From Pedobacter africanus (GTDB lineage Bacteria > Bacteroidota > Bacteroidia > Sphingobacteriales > Sphingobacteriaceae): a stretch of 64,000 nucleotides of DNA. Position 1 is the stretch's first letter; each line of letters opens with the position of its first letter. The stretch is from positions 372,001-436,000 of the forward strand of contig NZ_FWXT01000002.1 of the NCBI RefSeq assembly GCF_900176535.1. Reading direction: 5' to 3'. Shown piece after piece: positions 34,455 to 44,312 of the stretch. A program made the position numbers and the translations under genes. The notes under the pieces are model-generated. The model was given only the letters and a program-made list of their open reading frames with translations. It was not told the origin of the DNA and ran no database searches.

Positions 34455-37112
34455 ATGAACTTTACGAAATCATATACAAAATCATCTTTTGTTTATTCAA
34501 ATCCGATTGCTTTTATTTTCCTGGCATTGCTCACCTGCCCCCTCTACGGGCAGGTGAAGCCCAAAGCAAACTTGACACCTTCGGTTTATCATTTGTGGCA
34601 TTCAGCACGTTTGGACAGGGTTTCTCCTGATGAAAATTGGGCAAGCTACAAAGTACTCTACGAAAATAGCAAGGATACTTTATTTGTAAGGAATATTCAC
34701 AACAACTCAACTTACGTTTTTCCAGCAGGTGGGCAAGGCATTTTCACAAATAACAGTTTCTTTGTCTGTCAGTCAGGAAGTCAAATCGCTATTCAAAACT
34801 TAAAAACTGGAAATAGGGAGATGATAACTGGAATAAAGGAATTTGCTTATAGTAAAGAAACGGATCGATTAATTGCAATAAGAAGTTCAAAAGAGCAAGG
34901 GGAAACCTTAATTATTCGATCGCTAATTAAATCAAATAGTAAAGAAATAGCTGATGTGAGAAATTTTAAGCTCAGCCCTAAAGGGCATCACTTGTTGCTA
35001 GAAATTAAAAGACATACCACCAATGAGATAGCGCTTGTTGATCTTAAAAAGATAAATGAGAAAAAACAATTGGCCATAGATACAGCAAACCAATTTGATA
35101 ATTTTACCTGGCAGAAAAATGGGGAGGCCTTAGCTTTTGTTAGTCAGTCTGGCGAGCAAGAGATTAAGTCACTTGTTTACTATATTATTGCTGCAAATAA
35201 GCGTTACGAACTTGTTCTTGCTGCTAACTCGTATTTTTCAAATAACCTGTCGATTTCTGGCCGTGCAACTACTCCTATAGAAATCTCGGATGATCTGCAG
35301 AGAATAACTTTTTCTCTGCAAAACAAACCTGTAATTTCCAACAGCAAGCCAAAATCAAATGTGGAGGTTTGGAACATGAATGATAAACTCACTTTCAAAA
35401 AAAATATGAATTATGTGAATTATAATTTAGTTCCTCCTGTAGCGATGTGGATACCTAACTTGGATCAAATTATCCAAATTAATTCCGAGGAGCTTCCAGA
35501 TTTAATGATTACAAGAAATTTTGACTATGCTGTTTTATCAAGTCCTAGTGCATACGCACCTCAGTTTGAACAATACGGGCCTAGAGACTTTTATATCAAA
35601 GACCTTAAAACACAGCAAAAAACGCTTATCTTAAAAAAACATCCATATGACCCTAGGTATCCAAACCTATCTCCAGATGGAAAATATTTCGTTTATTTCA
35701 AAGGCAAAGATTGGTGGGTGTATGATATCTCGGCTAAAACTCATTTAAATCTTACCATATCCTTGGGAGAAAGTTTCAAGGGAAAAACGGACGGGTGGGT
35801 TCCTGAATCCGCATTTGGTAATCCTGGATGGAGTATTGGCGATAAAGAGATTATACTTTACGATCAGTATGATATTTGGGCAATCACACCGGATGGGAAA
35901 TCATTTAGAAGATTGACAAAAGGAAGAGAACTTGGAATTACCTATCGTATTGCGAGGGAACCAAACAAAGTTGGTCAAAATGTAGTTTTTAGCGGTTTGG
36001 TAGTTGATGCTTTTGATTTGTCTAAAGATCTATTTTTGCTGGCAAGAGGTAAGGATGAAAAAACGGGTTATTACAGGTGGAATGTTAAAACTGCTGAACA
36101 GCAAATTATTTATGGGAACAGCAAAGTTGATGATCTTAATTATAATGGTTCTAGAAAAAAAATCTTTTTCTCTGAGCAGAAATTTGATCTTTCACCACGT
36201 CTAGTGTCAACTACTCATTCTTCAACCCCTAAAGTATTTTTTGAAAGTAATCCGCAACAAAAAGATTATTTCTGGGGGAAGTCTGAACTGATTACCTATC
36301 AAAACTCCAAAGGTGTAGCGTTAAAGGGAGCTTTATTCTATCCTGCAAATTATGATCCTAAAATAAAGTATCCAATGGTGGTAGATATCTATGAATTAAA
36401 ATCCAGCAATCTTCATAAATACGAAAATCCAGGTTACGAAACATCTTCAATCAATCCTAGTGTGCTCAATAGTCAAGGATATTTTGTCTTTATGCCTGAT
36501 ATACAGCTGTTGGAAGGAAGTCCAGGAGTTTCTGCTACAGATTGCGTAATTGCTTCAACTAAAAAAGTAATCGAAAAAGGTGTTGTAGATCCTTCCAGAA
36601 TTGGATTAGTAGGACATTCTTTAGGAGGCTATGAAACCGCGTTTATTATTACTCAGACCAATCTATTTGCTACAGCCATTGCAAGTGGAGGTATTACGGA
36701 TTTGATCAGTTTTTATCACACCATTAATCCATATACTGGAGAGCCGGATATGTGGCGCTTTAAAAATCAACAGTGGAATATGGGGGGAAGTCCATATGAG
36801 TTGCCAGAACTGTATAAAGCCAATTCTCCGATCGCTCATGTTCAAAATGTGCAGACACCTGTTTTATTATGGACTGGCAAGAGCGATTCACAAGTTGATC
36901 CGCATCAAACCATGGAGTTTTATCTGGCGTTACGTAGATTGGGTAAAAAGGGCATCATGTTACAATATCCTAACGAAGGGCATGCGCTTTTAGATTCTGA
37001 AAATAGGAAAGATTTGACAAACCGGATGTTAGATTGGTTTAATTATTTTCTAAAAGATGATAAATCCATTGAATGGATTGCAAAAGGTACAGCGCCTGTG
37101 CCAGTGAATTAG
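34455..37112 (+). CDS. S9 (prolyl oligopeptidase) family serine peptidase, exported (locus 2)
   Basis: 885 residues. N-terminal signal with cleavage near Leu-Tyr-Gly-Gln, a long beta-propeller-type region (about 60-580) with Ser-Pro-Asp-Gly-type repeats, and a C-terminal alpha/beta-hydrolase domain. Catalytic triad visible: Ser722 in Gly-His-Ser-Leu-Gly-Gly, Asp811 in Gly-Lys-Ser-Asp and His843 in Glu-Gly-His. S9 enzymes of this length cleave short peptides, often after proline. Last gene of the locus, 15 nt after SusD, followed by a terminator at 37292. Likely a periplasmic peptidase that processes what SusCD imports. Confidence 0.9.
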   Translation: MNFTKSYTKSSFVYSNPIAFIFLALLTCPLYGQVKPKANLTPSVYHLWHSARLDRVSPDENWASYKVLYENSKDTLFVRNIHNNSTYVFPAGGQGIFTNNSFFVCQSGSQIAIQNLKTGNREMITGIKEFAYSKETDRLIAIRSSKEQGETLIIRSLIKSNSKEIADVRNFKLSPKGHHLLLEIKRHTTNEIALVDLKKINEKKQLAIDTANQFDNFTWQKNGEALAFVSQSGEQEIKSLVYYIIAANKRYELVLAANSYFSNNLSISGRATTPIEISDDLQRITFSLQNKPVISNSKPKSNVEVWNMNDKLTFKKNMNYVNYNLVPPVAMWIPNLDQIIQINSEELPDLMITRNFDYAVLSSPSAYAPQFEQYGPRDFYIKDLKTQQKTLILKKHPYDPRYPNLSPDGKYFVYFKGKDWWVYDISAKTHLNLTISLGESFKGKTDGWVPESAFGNPGWSIGDKEIILYDQYDIWAITPDGKSFRRLTKGRELGITYRIAREPNKVGQNVVFSGLVVDAFDLSKDLFLLARGKDEKTGYYRWNVKTAEQQIIYGNSKVDDLNYNGSRKKIFFSEQKFDLSPRLVSTTHSSTPKVFFESNPQQKDYFWGKSELITYQNSKGVALKGALFYPANYDPKIKYPMVVDIYELKSSNLHKYENPGYETSSINPSVLNSQGYFVFMPDIQLLEGSPGVSATDCVIASTKKVIEKGVVDPSRIGLVGHSLGGYETAFIITQTNLFATAIASGGITDLISFYHTINPYTGEPDMWRFKNQQWNMGGSPYELPELYKANSPIAHVQNVQTPVLLWTGKSDSQVDPHQTMEFYLALRRLGKKGIMLQYPNEGHALLDSENRKDLTNRMLDWFNYFLKDDKSIEWIAKGTAPVPVN

Positions 37113-37148
37113 TTTTATAAAACAAAATCAACTAAGTTAAAAAATAGA

Positions 37149-37232
37149 ATGATCAAAATAATTTCAAAAGGCTACTGCTTTGCCTTATTATCTCTGTTTC
37201 ATTTGGTTGTATTAGCTTTAAAAATTAGATGA
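37149..37232 (+). CDS. Possible membrane micro-protein, 27 residues
   Basis: ATG-to-TGA ORF with one hydrophobic helix (ALLSLFHLVVLAL), 36 nt after the peptidase gene. It may be a remnant or a real small protein. No homolog recognised. Confidence 0.2.
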   Translation: MIKIISKGYCFALLSLFHLVVLALKIR

Positions 37233-37291
37233 GGCGCAGAATTAGTGATCATAGCAAGAATAATCTAGGTAAATAATAGTTAATTAAGACT

Positions 37292-37327
37292 AAAATGGAG
37301 GCAATGCTGGATAGTAACCTCCATTTT
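37292..37327. terminator. Bidirectional rho-independent terminator after locus 2
   Basis: AAAATGGAGG pairs perfectly with CCTCCATTTT around a 16-nt loop, giving T-rich ends in both directions. It separates locus 2 from the sigma factor of locus 3. Confidence 0.7.
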
Positions 37328-37511
37328 AAATTTCTACATTTTATTTTTTTAAAATATCTCCCCTTAATTTCCCACCTCGAGAAATAATCAGTCCGAACTT
37401 GGCAAAAATCAAATATAACGCCAAAAATAGCTGTAGTAAAATCGAATGTGGATATTTATAACTATCATTGGCGTTAAATTTTGTAAATTTATAAGAGCGC
37501 AGGGATAGAAA

Positions 37512-38102
37512 ATGATCAAAAAACCACTCATAGACGAAAAGTCGTTGCTGGCCAGAACAAGCCAGCGGGATGAGATGGCTTTTAAGATTATCTATGAATC
37601 CTATCAATCACAGGTACTGACTTTTGCGAACAAATATTTAAAATCAAGACAGCTGGCAGAAGAAGTGATGCAGGAGGTTTTCCTTAAGCTTTGGAACCTG
37701 GAGGAAAAGCTGTTAACGATTAATGATCTGGAAAGCTATATCCTTACCATCACCCGTAACCGTTCATTCGATGCCTTGAGGAAGCTCAAAAGGGAAAATC
37801 GTTTTGTACAGCCTATTGAGATTTCTGATGACGTAAGAGAAAACCTAACCGAAGAAAAGATACTACTGGATGATACCCGTCAGGTATTGGAACGTGGTAT
37901 CGACCTCTTACCGCCACAGCAAAAATTAGTATATAAGCTTTGCCATCAGGGGGGATTAAAATACGATGAAGTGGCTGAACAATTGGGTATTTCTCCCCAA
38001 ACGGTACATCGGCACATGAAACTGGCCTTGAGTTCGCTGCGTTCTTATGTCGCTAGCAACACTGATTTGGCTGTTCTGCTGATCATTCTAAAATTATTTT
38101 AA
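37512..38102 (+). CDS. FecI-type ECF RNA polymerase sigma factor (locus 3)
   Basis: 196 residues. Region 2 about 25-90 (FKIIYESYQSQVLTFANKYL, then AEEVMQEVFLKLWNLEE), region 4 about 130-180 (LPPQQKLVYKLCHQGGLKYD, HTH around VAEQLGISPQTVHRHM). The C-terminal tail Leu-Leu-Ile-Ile-Leu-Lys-Leu-Phe is shared with the locus-4 sigma factor and absent from loci 1 and 2. FecR follows 103 nt downstream. Confidence 0.93.
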   Translation: MIKKPLIDEKSLLARTSQRDEMAFKIIYESYQSQVLTFANKYLKSRQLAEEVMQEVFLKLWNLEEKLLTINDLESYILTITRNRSFDALRKLKRENRFVQPIEISDDVRENLTEEKILLDDTRQVLERGIDLLPPQQKLVYKLCHQGGLKYDEVAEQLGISPQTVHRHMKLALSSLRSYVASNTDLAVLLIILKLF

Positions 38103-38205
38103 ATAAAATTGATTTTCCATTGCCCGTACCACTACGGTTTTAGCGTCTATGTATAAAAGAGGGGTTAGCATTATATTAACTTTCTGCTAACAAATAATTA
38201 ATTAC

Positions 38206-39366
38206 ATGGATCAACAGCGATTAGACTATCTCCATAAGGGTTACCTAAACGATTCGCTCAATAAAGAGGAACGTGAGCAATGGGGAACTGTTTTACAGTC
38301 CCGTGAACAGGAAGAACCGATCAAAATACTGATGGAACAGACATGGCACGGTATTCTGCCAGAAGAACGTATTTCCATTAGCGGCTCTCAATCAGATTTA
38401 TTCTTCAACCAAATCATAGGTAAGCCTGAACTTACGCGTGTTAAACTATGGCCACGCATTGCCGTTGCCGCCTCTATTGCTTTCGCTATAGGCGTAGGTA
38501 GTCTATTGTACATCAACAAAGATAATAGAGGAAATAATCAGCAAACGGTACAGATAAATGATGTTGATCCGGGCAAAATGGGTGCAACATTGACTCTTGC
38601 CAGCGGTAAAAAAATCCGTTTGGACGATGCGGTTAATGGTGAGCTTACTAACGAGGCAGGGGTTTCGATCACAAAAACCAAGGATGGTCAATTGATTTAC
38701 GAACTCAAAGAAACGGGTGCAGAGCACAACAAATTCAATACCCTGTCTACTTCCAACGGAGAGACTTATCAGGTGCGTTTGCCAGATGGGTCTGCCGTTT
38801 GGTTGAATGCTGCCTCAAGTCTGACCTATTCAGCGAATTTGATAAAAAATGGTAAACGTAGCGTTACGCTTTCTGGGGAAGCATATTTTCAAGTGGCTAA
38901 AGATAAATCCCATTCTTTTGTAGTCAGTACTGCTGGCCAGCAGATTGAGGTTTTAGGTACGCACTTTAATGTAAATGCTTATCCTGATGAACCGATCACA
39001 GCGACGACGCTTGTGGAAGGATCAGTAAAGGTGAGCTCGGGCTCCCATCAAAAAATGCTTAAGCCAGGTTATCAGGCAAAAAATAACGGGAAAGACATCA
39101 GAATATCAAAAGCTAATATAGAAAGTGTGACCGATTGGAAAGATGGAGAGTTCAATTTGGACGAGACAGATTTCAGGGTAGCGATGAGAAAGATCGCTCG
39201 CTGGTACGATGTCGAAGTAATCTATGACAAATCCGTTCCTGAGGATATTGAGGCTTGGGGATGGATTCCCAGAGATAGTAAATTATCATCTATACTAAAA
39301 CTGATCGAAAACTCTGGACAGGTAAAATTTAGATTGGAAGGAAAAAAAGTTTACGTCTATAAATAA
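38206..39366 (+). CDS. FecR family anti-sigma factor (locus 3)
   Basis: 386 residues with Lys-Leu-Trp-Pro-Arg before the membrane segment (about 81-99), a FecR domain (RLPDGSAVWLNAASSLTYSA; LGTHFNVNAYPDE) and a C-terminal domain ending in KVYVYK. The region before the FecR domain differs from the FecR proteins of loci 2 and 4, which resemble each other. Confidence 0.92.
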   Translation: MDQQRLDYLHKGYLNDSLNKEEREQWGTVLQSREQEEPIKILMEQTWHGILPEERISISGSQSDLFFNQIIGKPELTRVKLWPRIAVAASIAFAIGVGSLLYINKDNRGNNQQTVQINDVDPGKMGATLTLASGKKIRLDDAVNGELTNEAGVSITKTKDGQLIYELKETGAEHNKFNTLSTSNGETYQVRLPDGSAVWLNAASSLTYSANLIKNGKRSVTLSGEAYFQVAKDKSHSFVVSTAGQQIEVLGTHFNVNAYPDEPITATTLVEGSVKVSSGSHQKMLKPGYQAKNNGKDIRISKANIESVTDWKDGEFNLDETDFRVAMRKIARWYDVEVIYDKSVPEDIEAWGWIPRDSKLSSILKLIENSGQVKFRLEGKKVYVYK

Positions 39367-39432
39367 AAATGAAATTATCCTGTGAGAAAACCGACAAACT
39401 AACCGAACCATTAACCATTAAACTAAAAAGGG

Positions 39433-39462
39433 ATGAGTAAATTTTTACGAAGGCAGAGCTAA
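39433..39462 (+). CDS. Short basic uORF in the SusC leader (locus 3)
   Basis: Nine codons (MSKFLRRQS) ending in TAA, 11 nt before the conserved hairpin. It closely resembles MQKRLRQES in locus 4. Two AACCAT motifs lie just upstream (39406 and 39413). Confidence 0.4.
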   Translation: MSKFLRRQS

Positions 39463-39464
39463 TG

Positions 39465-39594
39465 GCTTAAAACAAATCAACCAGCCCATAGTGGACTGGC
39501 TGAGATTTTTGGCTTTGGCCAATAATAAATATTAACCTATTACCGCAGTTTCCTGCTCCCTGGAAAGAAAAAGGTTACTGCAAGAACCAAAAAC
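39465..39594 (-). ncRNA. Predicted cis-antisense RNA with terminator hairpin in the SusC leader (locus 3)
   Basis: Hairpin within 39474-39508: CCAGCCCA pairs with TGGACTGG (one C/A mismatch, G-U on the minus strand), extended by AAATC/GATTT. On the minus strand it is followed by TGATTTGTTTT. It lies 93 nt before the susC ATG. The minus-strand -7 box TACATTTG overlaps the ATG. Predicted RNA about 130 nt. Confidence 0.42.
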
Positions 39595-39601
39595 TAAACA
39601 A

Positions 39602-42600
39602 ATGTATCAAATTATTGAAGTAATTGGTAGCCGTAAGCGGCTATACCAGAAAATATGCCTGATTATGCGACTGACCACGGTGATCATCATAGCCTGCCTG
39701 ATGCAGGTGAGCGCAGCCGGACTGGCGCAAAAAATTACGCTCAACGAGCGGAATACATCTTTAGATAACGTTTTACGCTTGATCGGAAAACAAAGTGGCT
39801 TTGCTATATATTCTGACGGAAAAACCTTTTCAAAATCCCGAAAAGTAACGGTAGTAGTCAATAATGTTTCTGTGGAGGAGGCGTTAGATCAAGCTTTTAA
39901 AGGTTTGGGATATACCTATCAAATTGACGGCAAAACGATTGCTATAAAACCAAAGGAAGAACCCAATATTTTTGAGCGTATTATTGACCGATTTCAGAAC
40001 ATTGATGTTACTGGTAAAGTTGTAGATGAGAATGGGCAGCCAATTGCGGGAGCCACTATAAAGGTTAAAGGGACAAGTATAACTACTATATCTAACGAAC
40101 AAGGAAGTTTTATCCTGAAGAATGTTGATGAAAATGCAGTTCTAGAAATTTCTTTTTTAGGCTTTCAAACTAAAAACGTTAAAGCTTTGAAGGATTTAGG
40201 TAATATAAGAATGGAATTGGCAATCGGTAAGTTAGATGAGGTTACTGTGAATGCGGGCTATTATAAGGTTAAAGAACGGGAGTTAACAGGAAGTATTGCT
40301 CATGTAACTGCAAAGGAAATCGAAAATCAACCAGTAACTAACGTCCTGGCAACTATGCAAGGAAGAATGGCTGGTGTAAGCGTTACGCAAAATACGGGCA
40401 TGCCAGGTAGTGGTTTCCGAATTGAGATAAGAGGTCAAAATAGTCTAAGAAACGATGGTAATAGGCCATTTTATGTTATTGATGGTGTGCCATATTCTTC
40501 ACAAAGTATTGGAAATAGTAACACTTCGTCAAATATGCCTGAGCAAAATAGTCCGCTTAATAGCATTAATCCAGCAGATATTAGCTCAATAGAAGTGCTT
40601 AAAGATGCCGATGCGACTGCTATTTATGGATCCAGGGGAGCTAATGGAGTAGTTTTGATTACCACTAGAAAGGGAAAAGTTGGTAAGACTTCTTTGAGCA
40701 CCAATTATGCTAGTGGATTCGGAGGAGTTACTCGTTTTAAAGATGTGATGGAGACAAGGGAATATTTAGCGATGCGTAGAGAGGCTTTTGCTAATGACGG
40801 TGTAACCCAATTACCTTCGACCGCATATGATGTGAACGGCACCTGGGACCAGAACCGTAATACAAACTGGCAAAGAGAGTTAATCGGGGGTACAGCAACA
40901 TATAATAATTTGCAATCCTCACTTTCAGGTGGATCTGCTCTAACGCAGTTTCTAGTTAACGGAAATTATAGTAGGGAAACCACTGTTTTTCCAGGCAAAT
41001 TTGAATATGTTAAAGGAGGGATGCTTTTGAACATCAACCACGTGTCAGAAAACAAGCGTTTCCGATTGTCTTTATCGGCAAGTTATACGTTACAGAGTAA
41101 CAACCTTCCTGCTGTAGACCTTACTACCGTGGCGACAACTCTTGCTCCAAATGCCCCGAGCTTATATGATAAGTTTGGTAATTTAAATTGGGAAAACAAT
41201 ACCTTTAACAACCCGGTGGCTGGTTTAGGGCAAAAAATTAAAGGAAATACTTCTGATTTAATAACCAGTGCATTACTGTCTTATGACCTGGGTTCAGGAT
41301 TTGTTGTCAAAAGTAATCTTGGTTACACGGATCTCAATCAGAGACAATCAAATCTACAACCCTCCACGATTTTTAATCCGGCTTGGGGTTTGGGGACTGA
41401 ATCTGCGACTGCTTTTATCAATAATTTAAAGCGCAATTCCTGGATCGCCGAGCCTCAGTTGACATGGAATCGAAAGATTGCGGAATTGGCTATAACTGCT
41501 CTTCTTGGAACAACTTTCCAACAGCAAAAGGGAAACCAGCTTGTAAATTATTATAGAGGTTTTGCAAACAATAGTTTGCTTGACAATCCGGCTTCTGCAA
41601 CAACTAATACAGTTTTGAGTAGCGAGGAAAATTTGTACAAATACCAGGCTTTTTTTACGAGGATAAATTTAAATTGGGGAGGTAGGTATTTATTGAATCT
41701 TACCGGCAGACGTGATGGTTCAAGCAGATTTGGTCCTGGTAAAAAATTCGGCAACTTTGGTGCTATAGGTGCTGCCTGGATATTTAGTGAGGAGGACTGG
41801 ACGAAAGAGAAGATTCCTTTTTTAACTTTTGGAAAAATTCGTGCAAGCTACGGAATCAGTGGAAATGACCAGATCGGTGACTACCAGTACCTGGATACGT
41901 ATGGTGTTTCAGGAAATAAATATCAAGGGATTGCTGGAGTACAACCAAATAGGCTATTTAATCCTGATTTTGGCTGGGAAAGTAACCGGAAGTTAGAAAT
42001 AGCGCTTGAAACAGGTTTTTTTAATGATAGGGTTTCAACAACAATAGCATGGTATAATAACATTTCGGATAACCAACTAGTAGGCATCCCACTACCAGCT
42101 ATAACTGGTTTTTCATCAATTCAGTCGAATTTGGATGCTGTTGTACAGAACAGGGGTTTAGAAGTTAGCATTAGCACGGAAAATATTAAACGTAAGGAGT
42201 TTCGGTGGACGACTAGTTTTAATTTCACTAGCGGAAAAAATAAACTGATTTCATTTCCCGGGCTTGAAGGATCAACCTATAAAAATCAATTTGTGATTGG
42301 CCAACCTCTTAACATTAGTAAGGTTTACCATTATACCGGGGTTGATCCTTTAACTGGCATCTATCAATTTAAGGATGTGAATAATGATGGTATTTTATCT
42401 GCTGTTGACGATGCAAAAACCATCATAAACCGGAATCCGAAGTTTTATGGTGGCTTAGGGAACAATTTTCATTATCGTGGTTTTGAACTTGACTTTTTAT
42501 TCCAGTTTGTTAAACAGTTAAATCTCAATGAGAATTTTTCAAATCCTACGCCCGGTACGATGAATAACCAACCCATTGCGGTAATTTCCCGATGGCAAAA

Positions 42601-42904
42601 ACCGAATGATATAGGTCCATATCAAGGTTATAGCAACAGTAACGGAACCCGTATTACTGCTAATACCAGATTAATTGGAAGTGACGCTTCCTATAGTGAT
42701 GCCTCTTATATTCGTCTAAAAAATATTGCCTTATCCTATCAGCTTCCTATAAGCTTGACTAGAAACTTCACTTGTAAGGTAAGTCTTCAAGGACAAAATG
42801 TGTTAACTTTTACCAAATACAAAGGAATCGACCCTGAATTTAGAGTTGGTGGATATTTGCCTCCGTTAAGGATATATACCGGCAGCATTCAATTAATTTT
42901 CTAA
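39602..42904 (+). CDS. SusC/RagA TonB-dependent receptor with STN domain (locus 3)
   Basis: 1100 residues. Begins Met-Tyr-Gln, then a pre-signal extension, signal (MRLTTVIIIACLMQVSAAGL), STN domain about 40-115, CarboxypepD_reg-like domain about 135-210 nearly identical to locus 2, plug with LKDADATAIYGSRGANGVV, and a barrel closest to locus 4 (both share NDQIGDYQYLDTYG and a similar order of strands). SusD follows 16 nt later. Confidence 0.94.
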   Translation: MYQIIEVIGSRKRLYQKICLIMRLTTVIIIACLMQVSAAGLAQKITLNERNTSLDNVLRLIGKQSGFAIYSDGKTFSKSRKVTVVVNNVSVEEALDQAFKGLGYTYQIDGKTIAIKPKEEPNIFERIIDRFQNIDVTGKVVDENGQPIAGATIKVKGTSITTISNEQGSFILKNVDENAVLEISFLGFQTKNVKALKDLGNIRMELAIGKLDEVTVNAGYYKVKERELTGSIAHVTAKEIENQPVTNVLATMQGRMAGVSVTQNTGMPGSGFRIEIRGQNSLRNDGNRPFYVIDGVPYSSQSIGNSNTSSNMPEQNSPLNSINPADISSIEVLKDADATAIYGSRGANGVVLITTRKGKVGKTSLSTNYASGFGGVTRFKDVMETREYLAMRREAFANDGVTQLPSTAYDVNGTWDQNRNTNWQRELIGGTATYNNLQSSLSGGSALTQFLVNGNYSRETTVFPGKFEYVKGGMLLNINHVSENKRFRLSLSASYTLQSNNLPAVDLTTVATTLAPNAPSLYDKFGNLNWENNTFNNPVAGLGQKIKGNTSDLITSALLSYDLGSGFVVKSNLGYTDLNQRQSNLQPSTIFNPAWGLGTESATAFINNLKRNSWIAEPQLTWNRKIAELAITALLGTTFQQQKGNQLVNYYRGFANNSLLDNPASATTNTVLSSEENLYKYQAFFTRINLNWGGRYLLNLTGRRDGSSRFGPGKKFGNFGAIGAAWIFSEEDWTKEKIPFLTFGKIRASYGISGNDQIGDYQYLDTYGVSGNKYQGIAGVQPNRLFNPDFGWESNRKLEIALETGFFNDRVSTTIAWYNNISDNQLVGIPLPAITGFSSIQSNLDAVVQNRGLEVSISTENIKRKEFRWTTSFNFTSGKNKLISFPGLEGSTYKNQFVIGQPLNISKVYHYTGVDPLTGIYQFKDVNNDGILSAVDDAKTIINRNPKFYGGLGNNFHYRGFELDFLFQFVKQLNLNENFSNPTPGTMNNQPIAVISRWQKPNDIGPYQGYSNSNGTRITANTRLIGSDASYSDASYIRLKNIALSYQLPISLTRNFTCKVSLQGQNVLTFTKYKGIDPEFRVGGYLPPLRIYTGSIQLIF

Positions 42905-42920
42905 TCTTATTTCAATTATC

Positions 42921-44312
42921 ATGAAAATATTCTATACTAAGATATATCGTTCATTGCTGATATTGTTCATTTTCTGTTCTGTTGCGGCATGCAGTAAATT
43001 TACAGATGTAGACTTACCATCTTCCCAATTAGGTACTGGATCTGTCTTTGAAAGCAAGGCCACAGCAAATGCTGCCATTACTGATATTTATTCCAAAATC
43101 AGGGAACGGGGATTGCTTACAGGTTTCAACAGTGGCTTATCTGTCCAACTTGGGCTGTATGCTGATGAACTTCAATTCTATGGGCTGGCACTTTCAGCAC
43201 AGGCAAATTTTTACAACAATTCACTTATCGCTACAGGAAATGAAACATCTACACTATGGACGGAAAGCTATAATCAAATATATGCGGTAAATTCAGCAGT
43301 TGAGGGAATAAACAAATCATTAGCCCTGCAAACTTTAGATAAAGACCAACTTATGGGGGAGGCACTTTTTTTACGTGGGCTAATCCACTTTTACTTAGTT
43401 AATTCATTCGGCCCGATTCCATATATTAAAACGACAAATTACCAGCAAAACAGAGTTGCTGGTAGAATGCCAGAAGCAGAAGTATATGGTTTGATCAAAT
43501 CAGATTTAGAGCAATCGGTTACGCTTCTCCCAACTCAATACATCGGCACAGAAAGAGTACGTCCAAATAAGTGGGCGGCACAGGCATTACTGGCAAGAGT
43601 GTGTTTATATATGCAAAAATGGGATGAAGCTGCCAAAGCATCTTCGTCTGTGCTGGATCAATCAAGTTTATATAAGTGGCCAACCGATCTGAATACAGTA
43701 TTTGTTAAAGAGAGCCTTTCGACCATTTGGCAATTGATGCCCGCAACTAATACACAAAATACCTATGAAGGCAACTCTTTTATCTTTATACAGGGACCTC
43801 CGACTTCAGTTGCCATTACTAACGCACTTTTCGGCGCATTCGCTGATAATGATCTGCGTCGTGGACAATGGTTAAACAAAGTTACGAACGGGAACTCGTC
43901 CTGGTATCATGCCTACAAGTATAAAGAGCGAACAACTACAACCGCCTCTAAGGAATATTCTATTGTATTAAGGATAGCAGAACAATACCTTATTCGTGCA
44001 GAAGCTCGTGCTCATCAGGGTAACCTTATCGGAGCTAAAGAAGATTTGAATAAAGTCAGAAATTTAGCGGGCTTGGGTAATTCTACTGCAAATACCGCTG
44101 ATGAAATTATTGAGGCGGTTTTACAGGAACGCCGTTTGGAGTTGTTTACAGAATTTGGTCACCGGTTCTTTGATCTCAAAAGAACGGGTAAGCTAGACCT
44201 TGTTCTATCTCCCATAAAACCACAGTGGGGTACCAACGACCGGCTTTTTCCAATTCCTGAATCTGAACTATTACTTAATTCTAATCTAAAACCTCAAAAT
44301 GCAGGATATTAA
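42921..44312 (+). CDS. SusD/RagB family outer-membrane lipoprotein (locus 3)
   Basis: 463 residues, lipobox Val-Ala-Ala-Cys. The mature start SKFTDVDLPSSQL and the following helices are very similar to the locus-4 SusD of the same length (463), so the pair is a recent duplication. C-terminal ERRLELFTEFGHRFFDLKRT is identical in both. The end overlaps the start of the S9 peptidase gene by 14 nt. Confidence 0.93.
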   Translation: MKIFYTKIYRSLLILFIFCSVAACSKFTDVDLPSSQLGTGSVFESKATANAAITDIYSKIRERGLLTGFNSGLSVQLGLYADELQFYGLALSAQANFYNNSLIATGNETSTLWTESYNQIYAVNSAVEGINKSLALQTLDKDQLMGEALFLRGLIHFYLVNSFGPIPYIKTTNYQQNRVAGRMPEAEVYGLIKSDLEQSVTLLPTQYIGTERVRPNKWAAQALLARVCLYMQKWDEAAKASSSVLDQSSLYKWPTDLNTVFVKESLSTIWQLMPATNTQNTYEGNSFIFIQGPPTSVAITNALFGAFADNDLRRGQWLNKVTNGNSSWYHAYKYKERTTTTASKEYSIVLRIAEQYLIRAEARAHQGNLIGAKEDLNKVRNLAGLGNSTANTADEIIEAVLQERRLELFTEFGHRFFDLKRTGKLDLVLSPIKPQWGTNDRLFPIPESELLLNSNLKPQNAGY

